Under the pieces are notes generated by a model that saw only the letters and a program-made list of their open reading frames with translations, ran no database searches and had not been told where the DNA came from. A stretch of 32,133 bases of DNA from a virus, in IMG/VR virus record IMGVR_UViG_3300046777_000648, positions 1-32,133 of that record. The stretch is one strand, 5' to 3'. A program made the position numbers and the translations under genes. Below are positions 28,066-32,133 of this stretch, one piece after another. The stretch's first letter is position 1, and each line of letters starts with the position of its first letter.

Positions 28066-29250
28066 TTATTTAGCTTTTTTCTGCTTTGCGATCCCGCCAG
28101 CGTTCAGATTAGCCGCAGCGAAACCGCCGGCACTTCTGTCTACTAGCTTGGTTGGTTTATTGTCGATAATAGCCACGTGCCCTTCAGGACCGGTCTTTTT
28201 ACCGTTAATCTTATGCTGGAATTCCCCACCGGAAGCCAGAGCGCCTACTAGGGCATGCTTGGCATTTTGAACATGGTGGTAGATCTTGAGAGTCTTGTCA
28301 AAGTGATCTTTGTGGGTGTCGATATGCGCGGCAGTCTCGGCTGCCTTCTGCTTAACCGCAGCCTTGCTCTTTTCAGTCTTTAGAGCGTCTGCCTTGGCTG
28401 AAATTTTAGCCACCGCATGAGCCTTGAGACCGGCGACGGTAGGCTTGGTTCCACGACGCACAGTATCATTGATATAGGTTTTAACGTGCTCGGTGTGACC
28501 GTTCAGATGAGAGTAGTCGTGACCGGTGTGGTGGTCCTGCGCCTTTTTCATCTCATCTTCAAACTTAGCCTGATGTTCCTTGCTATAGGAACTTGGGTTG
28601 TGCTTGTGTTCGACGTCAATTACATGAACGTCCGAGTGGTTCTTGAACCCGGAAAGGTCTGGACCAAACTTAGCCTTCATTCCCTGCAGCGTCTTTCCGT
28701 GATACTGGGTGTGCACGGCGACGCCGATCTTGGCAGCGGCTACCTTTTTGCCGGTATCGGAATCCTTATGGGCTGAGTATTCAATTGTATTTGGCTTGAA
28801 GTGGACGTGGCTCTTGGAGTGGCGAACGTCTCCCGGCGCATACATCATGTCGCCTTGGTACACGTGACCCTTGGGTGTTACTTTAGGAAGATGCTCTAGG
28901 GCATGGGAAAGCTTACTGACCAGACCCGGAGCGTGACCGTGGTTCTTTTCAATATCGGCATGTGTGTAGTTGATCTTCGGCGACTTATTGAAAGCCGACT
29001 TGGAAGCTACAAAGAACTTCTTTGTTTCGGGGTGTGTGCCGAAAACAATCGAAGGCGCACCGTCGTATTTGGTGGTGATCTTTACGTTAGACTTTTTGCC
29101 CTGCATTGCATTGTGAACACCATGAAGCGTACTGGCTGCATGGTCGAATCCTGCAGCGCCAGCATTGATGTGGTGATCTTCAGCATGTTCTAGGTGCTTA
29201 AGCTTTTCGGTATCAGTCGACTCGACGATGAACTTTGAAAATGGGAGCAT
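28066..29250 (-). CDS. DUF6267-like protein with ligase-type KxDG motif
   Basis: A 394-residue basic protein. Residues 58-72 read ITTKYDGAPSIVFG, the adenylation motif of nucleotidyltransferases (KxDG; K61), and a downstream VYQGDMMY block plus SAHKDSDTGKK would fit the later motifs. I recall close relatives in T4-like phages under the name DUF6267. It is probably a nucleotidyltransferase-fold protein (RNA/DNA ligase or capping-like). The C-terminal 150 residues are Lys/Ala-rich and may be disordered. AAGGA precedes the ATG. A TAAATAG box is 30 nt upstream. Confidence 0.83.
   Translation of the reverse strand: MLPFSKFIVESTDTEKLKHLEHAEDHHINAGAAGFDHAASTLHGVHNAMQGKKSNVKITTKYDGAPSIVFGTHPETKKFFVASKSAFNKSPKINYTHADIEKNHGHAPGLVSKLSHALEHLPKVTPKGHVYQGDMMYAPGDVRHSKSHVHFKPNTIEYSAHKDSDTGKKVAAAKIGVAVHTQYHGKTLQGMKAKFGPDLSGFKNHSDVHVIDVEHKHNPSSYSKEHQAKFEDEMKKAQDHHTGHDYSHLNGHTEHVKTYINDTVRRGTKPTVAGLKAHAVAKISAKADALKTEKSKAAVKQKAAETAAHIDTHKDHFDKTLKIYHHVQNAKHALVGALASGGEFQHKINGKKTGPEGHVAIIDNKPTKLVDRSAGGFAAANLNAGGIAKQKKAK
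28067..28072 (-). promoter_or_regulatory. Putative late promoter box (TAAATA)
   Basis: The minus strand reads AGCTAAATAACATT, overlapping the TAA stop of the KYDG protein gene. It is about 30 nt upstream of the 518-residue gene's ATG. Confidence 0.5.
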
Positions 29251-29275
29251 TTGGTCTTCCTTGTAACAGACCTAC

Positions 29276-29281
29276 TATTTA
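29276..29281 (-). promoter_or_regulatory. Putative late promoter box (AATAAATAG)
   Basis: The minus strand reads GAATAAATAGTAGG; its TAA is the stop of the oxygenase gene. It is the closest of the set to T4 TATAAATA, differing at one position of the eight. It lies 26 nt upstream of the KYDG protein's ATG. Confidence 0.55.
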
Positions 29282-30019
29282 TTCTCGCTTAACTTTGCTT
29301 CGTTCTTCGATGATCTTTTCGATTTCAGGATTACCCTTCTGTTCCTCGGTTGGTGCATACAGAACCTTGTACCGATCAATTGCACTTGCGTCGGGCTGCT
29401 GGATGTAATACACTGCCAGTGACTTACGATACACACCCTCCGGGCAGGTGATGGGCTGCGGGAACCCATGCCAAGAGTGCTGCGTCGTGTCGAATAGTAT
29501 AGCTCGGTTATACACCAAGTCATACTTTTTCACTAATTCTTTAGGTCGGTTAGTCTCTGGATCATGACTCCAGAACTCCAACCCACCGCCCCACGCTGGA
29601 TCCCAGTTCTTGGAAAGGTAGATAATGATGTTAAACTTGCGCTGGTACGGAATCTTTGGGTGGATCGAATAGTCCAGATGAACGTTCAGTTTGCCGCCGG
29701 TCTTATGAATGTGCCAGCCGCCACCGTTCAGACCGATGTCGGCTGAGACGGCAGTCTTGAACTTTTCATTGATGATCTTCTCGAACTTGAATGAGCAAAG
29801 ATGACTGAACGTCTGGTACGTGGCAGGCGGGAACCTGTCCCAGAAGTTGTTGGTCTTTTTCACTTCTAAGGGATTGTCATAACTATACCAAATGTCAGAG
29901 TTGAAGTCAGGGAACTCCTTCTCGAGCACATCCGCAAAAGAAGGCTCGAAGAAGTTATCGATCACAACATGATCGAACGGTTCCCTGACTATCTCATAGT
30001 TATTCAAATCAGTGATCAT
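29279..30019 (-). CDS. 2-oxoglutarate-Fe(II) oxygenase (prolyl-hydroxylase-like)
   Basis: A 246-residue oxygenase of the prolyl 4-hydroxylase type. It has the metal triad H114/D116 (NVHLDYS) and H181 or H184 (TTQHSWHGF) and the 2OG-binding Arg R198 (YRKSLAVYY), with YQRKFNIIIYLSKNW between. It would hydroxylate a protein or small molecule using O2 and 2-oxoglutarate. Such genes are frequent in T4-like phages, with few known substrates. GAGG precedes the ATG by about 6 nt. It is coupled to the PD-(D/E)xK-like gene upstream by a 14-nt gap. The start is well supported. Confidence 0.93.
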   Translation of the reverse strand: MITDLNNYEIVREPFDHVVIDNFFEPSFADVLEKEFPDFNSDIWYSYDNPLEVKKTNNFWDRFPPATYQTFSHLCSFKFEKIINEKFKTAVSADIGLNGGGWHIHKTGGKLNVHLDYSIHPKIPYQRKFNIIIYLSKNWDPAWGGGLEFWSHDPETNRPKELVKKYDLVYNRAILFDTTQHSWHGFPQPITCPEGVYRKSLAVYYIQQPDASAIDRYKVLYAPTEEQKGNPEIEKIIEERSKVKRE

Positions 30020-30033
30020 GACAATCCTCGTAA

Positions 30034-30732
30034 TTACTTTGCAGCCCTAGCTTTGATAGCCTTCAGAAAATCTGTATCTTCGAGAGTGTACTGAGATTTC
30101 TGTAGCTGTGTGGCTTGGAGTGCTGTTGTGAATCTATAGTTATAGATAGGTGTGCTTCCACCGCGCTTCAATCGTATTCTCAGTCTTAATGTTGGAGCGA
30201 ATTCAGGAACACTCAAATTGGCAGGGTCAGATCCCATATAGTACAGTCCATAACCGCCTATCTGTATGTAGTATGTTTCCTTGCTGGCATAGTAGTCAGC
30301 AACTGCCTTAGAAGGCACAGAAACGAACTCATCAGTGAAGTTGGCATAATCGTGCTTGACGTCTTTAGGTTGAAATTGTTTCAACGGCACTGAGAACTTT
30401 CTCGGTGCACCTGCAGGACCCCACTTCTTGTTGACAATTTTTGGGACTCCGATAGACTCCAAGAACTCTCTCATCTGTTCTGCAGATTCTGTGTTGGCAC
30501 CACCCAACTTCCACTTATTCTTGGCAAGATCATAATCTAACGATCCTTGCCCAAAATCTACCTTAAGGTCTAGTTTAACTTCTACTTTATAGTCCTTCTT
30601 TCCTAATGTCAGTAGAGCGTCTGGTGCATTTGAATCTGAACCTGCAGGAACAAATCCTGCTTTCTGCACTTTAGCTTCTGACAAAATTTTGTTGATCTTC
30701 TTTTCGTATAAGATACCTTGATTGTCCGACAT
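30034..30732 (-). CDS. Conserved phage protein, PD-(D/E)xK nuclease-like
   Basis: A 232-residue protein that I recall as common in cyano- and pelagiphages. The N-terminal part holds NQGILYEKKIN, PAGSDSNAPDALL (D38) and DYKVEVKLDLKVDFGQG (E51, K53), which fit the PD-(D/E)xK pattern of nucleases. The C-terminal half has YYIQIGGYGLYYMG and LRLRIRLKRGG. A DNA-cutting or DNA-end role is inferred; it is not a known restriction enzyme. The start at ATG 30732 is chosen over GTG 30741. A 150-bp upstream gap holds a TAAATA box and two hairpins. Confidence 0.82.
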   Translation of the reverse strand: MSDNQGILYEKKINKILSEAKVQKAGFVPAGSDSNAPDALLTLGKKDYKVEVKLDLKVDFGQGSLDYDLAKNKWKLGGANTESAEQMREFLESIGVPKIVNKKWGPAGAPRKFSVPLKQFQPKDVKHDYANFTDEFVSVPSKAVADYYASKETYYIQIGGYGLYYMGSDPANLSVPEFAPTLRLRIRLKRGGSTPIYNYRFTTALQATQLQKSQYTLEDTDFLKAIKARAAK

Positions 30733-30762
30733 AAGTTGCACCAGCTTTTTGAGTTGTTATTG

Positions 30763-30803
30763 CGTAGGCGTATTACTGTTCTTTTTGTAGGTATGCGCCT
30801 ACG
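30763..30803. other. Inverted repeat, 8-bp arms with 25-nt loop
   Basis: CGTAGGCG (30763-30770) pairs with CGCCTACG (30796-30803). The repeat lies in the leader of the nuclease-like gene between the TAAATA box and the ATG, so it would be in the mRNA. It has no T run. It may be a regulatory hairpin. Confidence 0.5.
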
Positions 30804-30811
30804 TGCACGGA

Positions 30812-30817
30812 TATTTA
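30812..30817 (-). promoter_or_regulatory. Putative late promoter box (TAAATA)
   Basis: The minus strand reads CTGCTAAATATCCG, in the gap between the helicase and the nuclease-like gene, about 80 nt before the ATG. It is the only box in the set that does not touch a stop codon. Confidence 0.45.
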
Positions 30818-30834
30818 GCAGGTGTAAGAAAGGC

Positions 30835-30856
30835 TGGGCTCTTTTGCAAGAGCCCA
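30835..30856 (-). terminator. Terminator-like hairpin after the helicase gene
   Basis: TGGGCTC and GAGCCCA form a perfect 7-bp stem around an 8-nt loop, 27 nt after the helicase stop. On the minus strand it is followed by GCCTTTCTT, a weak T-rich tract. It would end the early helicase message before the late-type box at 30812. Confidence 0.55.
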
Positions 30857-30882
30857 TAGCTTTGGGTTATTACCGAATCGGA

Positions 30883-32133
30883 TTAAACTTTGAAGCCGCT
30901 GAACTTGGACTTACTGCTTTCCTTCTTGGTGAAGGTTGGAGCAGGATGACCAGCATCAGCAATATCAGTCTGAGCAGACTGTTCTAGGTCATAGAGTTTC
31001 ATCTTGGCGCGATCAATGCCAACGGTGAATCGCTTATATGTGTTTGGATCATTGTAGCGATTCTTCAGCTGCTTCACCATCAGCTGGTTCAGGTTCTGCA
31101 ACTCATCAGTACTGATCAAAGCAAACATCAAGTCAGCAGTTGCAGGTAGACCGAAAGACTCAGAGGTATCTTCAAGACCGGGATCAGAGTTAGTGAAACC
31201 AGAACGTGTTGTCTGAGTTGCACTCACCAACGGAACATTACATTCAACGGCGAGACCTCGAAGCTCCTCCGCAATGGCTTTAATATAGGTGTAGGAGTTG
31301 ATGTTGGCTCCGGCTTTGATTCGAGCAGAAGCGCAAATATTGAGATAATCAACAAAAATAATGTCAGGCTTAAAGTTCTTCTTAAGTTTGAGCTCATTGA
31401 TTAGTGCCCTGAAGTGTGCAGGATTAGCCGAGGCAGTCGGATACTCCTTGATGATCAGCTTGCCCTTGACAGTTTCTTTGAGTCGCTTCATACGCTTTTC
31501 AAACATGTCCTTCGGCATCATCATGAGATCGTCGATGGTGACGTTCAACAGGTTAGCGTCAATACGCTCAGCAATCTTTTCTTCAGACATTTCCAACGTG
31601 ATGTAAAGCACGTTGTAGTTTTGCATCAGGCAAGCAGCAGCCACATGACACATGAAAAGAGACTTGCCAACACCAGTACCTGCAAGAGCAATGTTGAGAG
31701 TCTTCTGGGGTAGACCGCCTTTGGTGATCTTGTTGAAGTATTCAAGATCGAAGGGAATCCTCTTTTCGACTCTGTGGTAGAAATCAAAGCGATCGTTGAA
31801 GTCAGCAATGTAATCATGCCCAACGTGAGGATCAAAGCTAACACCAAGGGCATCAGAAAGCAGAGCCGGAATACTCCCACGATTGCGATTAGGATCCTTT
31901 CCGTCAAGGATTTGAATTGAGTCCATAATTGCATTGTAAACTGCCCGCTCCTGACAGAACTTCTCTGTCGCATCAATTACCCAAGCGATATCCTTGTCGG
32001 GTTGCTTTTCATTAAACTCGTCAAGGATATCGTTGCAGACTTTAAACTCAGACTCGGTCAGGTCGGTCTTTGCCTGAAGACCGAGTCTGAGTGCGCTATC
32101 ACTGGGAAGGTTGTTATACTTAAGAACGTGATT
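30883..32133 (-). CDS. Replicative DnaB-type helicase, T4 gp41-like (5' end outside window)
   Basis: The frame is open to the right edge, so the N-terminus is missing and about 416 residues are present; T4 gp41 is about 475. Seen: Walker A LAGTGVGKS, the following LEMSEEKIAERIDANLL, Walker B IIFVDYLN, and SATQTTRSG of the DnaB helicase core. It unwinds the fork and associates with the gp61-like primase (16057-17088). The tail is Ser/Lys-rich. The first in-window Met (31926) is internal; upstream codons keep coding-like sequence to the edge. Confidence 0.95.
   Translation of the reverse strand, partial: NHVLKYNNLPSDSALRLGLQAKTDLTESEFKVCNDILDEFNEKQPDKDIAWVIDATEKFCQERAVYNAIMDSIQILDGKDPNRNRGSIPALLSDALGVSFDPHVGHDYIADFNDRFDFYHRVEKRIPFDLEYFNKITKGGLPQKTLNIALAGTGVGKSLFMCHVAAACLMQNYNVLYITLEMSEEKIAERIDANLLNVTIDDLMMMPKDMFEKRMKRLKETVKGKLIIKEYPTASANPAHFRALINELKLKKNFKPDIIFVDYLNICASARIKAGANINSYTYIKAIAEELRGLAVECNVPLVSATQTTRSGFTNSDPGLEDTSESFGLPATADLMFALISTDELQNLNQLMVKQLKNRYNDPNTYKRFTVGIDRAKMKLYDLEQSAQTDIADAGHPAPTFTKKESSKSKFSGFKV

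Overview
The window is a stretch of a large double-stranded DNA phage, most likely a tailed myovirus of the T4 superfamily infecting a Gram-negative host. The evidence is a T4-type gp41-like replicative helicase (partial, right edge), a gp61-like primase, a class I ribonucleotide reductase with its own thioredoxin, flavin-dependent thymidylate synthase ThyX, a RuvC-like nuclease, and several small proteins that resemble families shared by T4-like cyanophages and marine myoviruses. A spanin pair points to a host with an outer membrane. Every gene I accept lies on the minus strand, so transcription runs from high to low coordinates. Packing is very tight, with many ATGA, GTGA and TAATG junctions. 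Family names come from recognising motifs by eye; no database search was run.

Layout in the direction of transcription. (1) 32133-28066: helicase, a PD-(D/E)xK-like protein, a 2OG-Fe(II) oxygenase and a large protein with a ligase-like KYDG motif. (2) 28037-22168: a nucleotidylyltransferase/P-loop fusion, a Dps-like ferritin, two basic proteins with repeated EEVEQ(I/V)EE motifs and three small conserved phage proteins. (3) 22127-17146: a lysis and envelope block with a small lipoprotein, a two-helix holin candidate, a GH19 plus M15 endolysin, an exported staphylococcal-type nuclease, two exported low-complexity proteins, membrane coiled-coil proteins, and an i-spanin with the o-spanin nested inside it in another frame. 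(4) 17088-12226: primase, ThyX, NrdA, thioredoxin and NrdB. (5) 12218-6275: a sugar/glycosyltransferase block with a GT2-methyltransferase fusion, a 756-residue GT-GT-TPR-2OG oxygenase fusion, small proteins, a RuvC-like nuclease and a UDP-glucuronate decarboxylase-like enzyme. (6) 6278-4019: conserved phage proteins, an SprT-like zinc peptidase and small unknowns. (7) 3963-1: an early-type region of small genes, with a GIY-YIG nuclease, a SWIM zinc-finger protein, one tRNA, a zinc-ribbon protein and a partial AAA+ ATPase.

Two promoter systems can be read from the DNA. In the early-type region, three promoters share an ungapped 39-bp block (33 columns invariant), a TTTACT box, a fixed 16-bp spacer and TATAAT. 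One has its distal element duplicated in tandem. At two of these boxes, and at a fourth unrelated one, an ATG lies exactly 6 bp after the -10 box, which suggests leaderless or nearly leaderless mRNAs. In the rest of the window, TAAATA boxes, usually built into the stop codon of the preceding gene, sit just upstream of the primase, spanin, exported-protein, structural-like and peptidase genes. They look like a degenerate form of the T4 late promoter TATAAATA.

The most unusual gene content is the glycan-type block with its multi-domain fusions, the ThyX with a cysteine-rich tail, the short NrdA without an ATP cone, the exported nuclease inside the lysis block and the Dps gene among structural-like genes.
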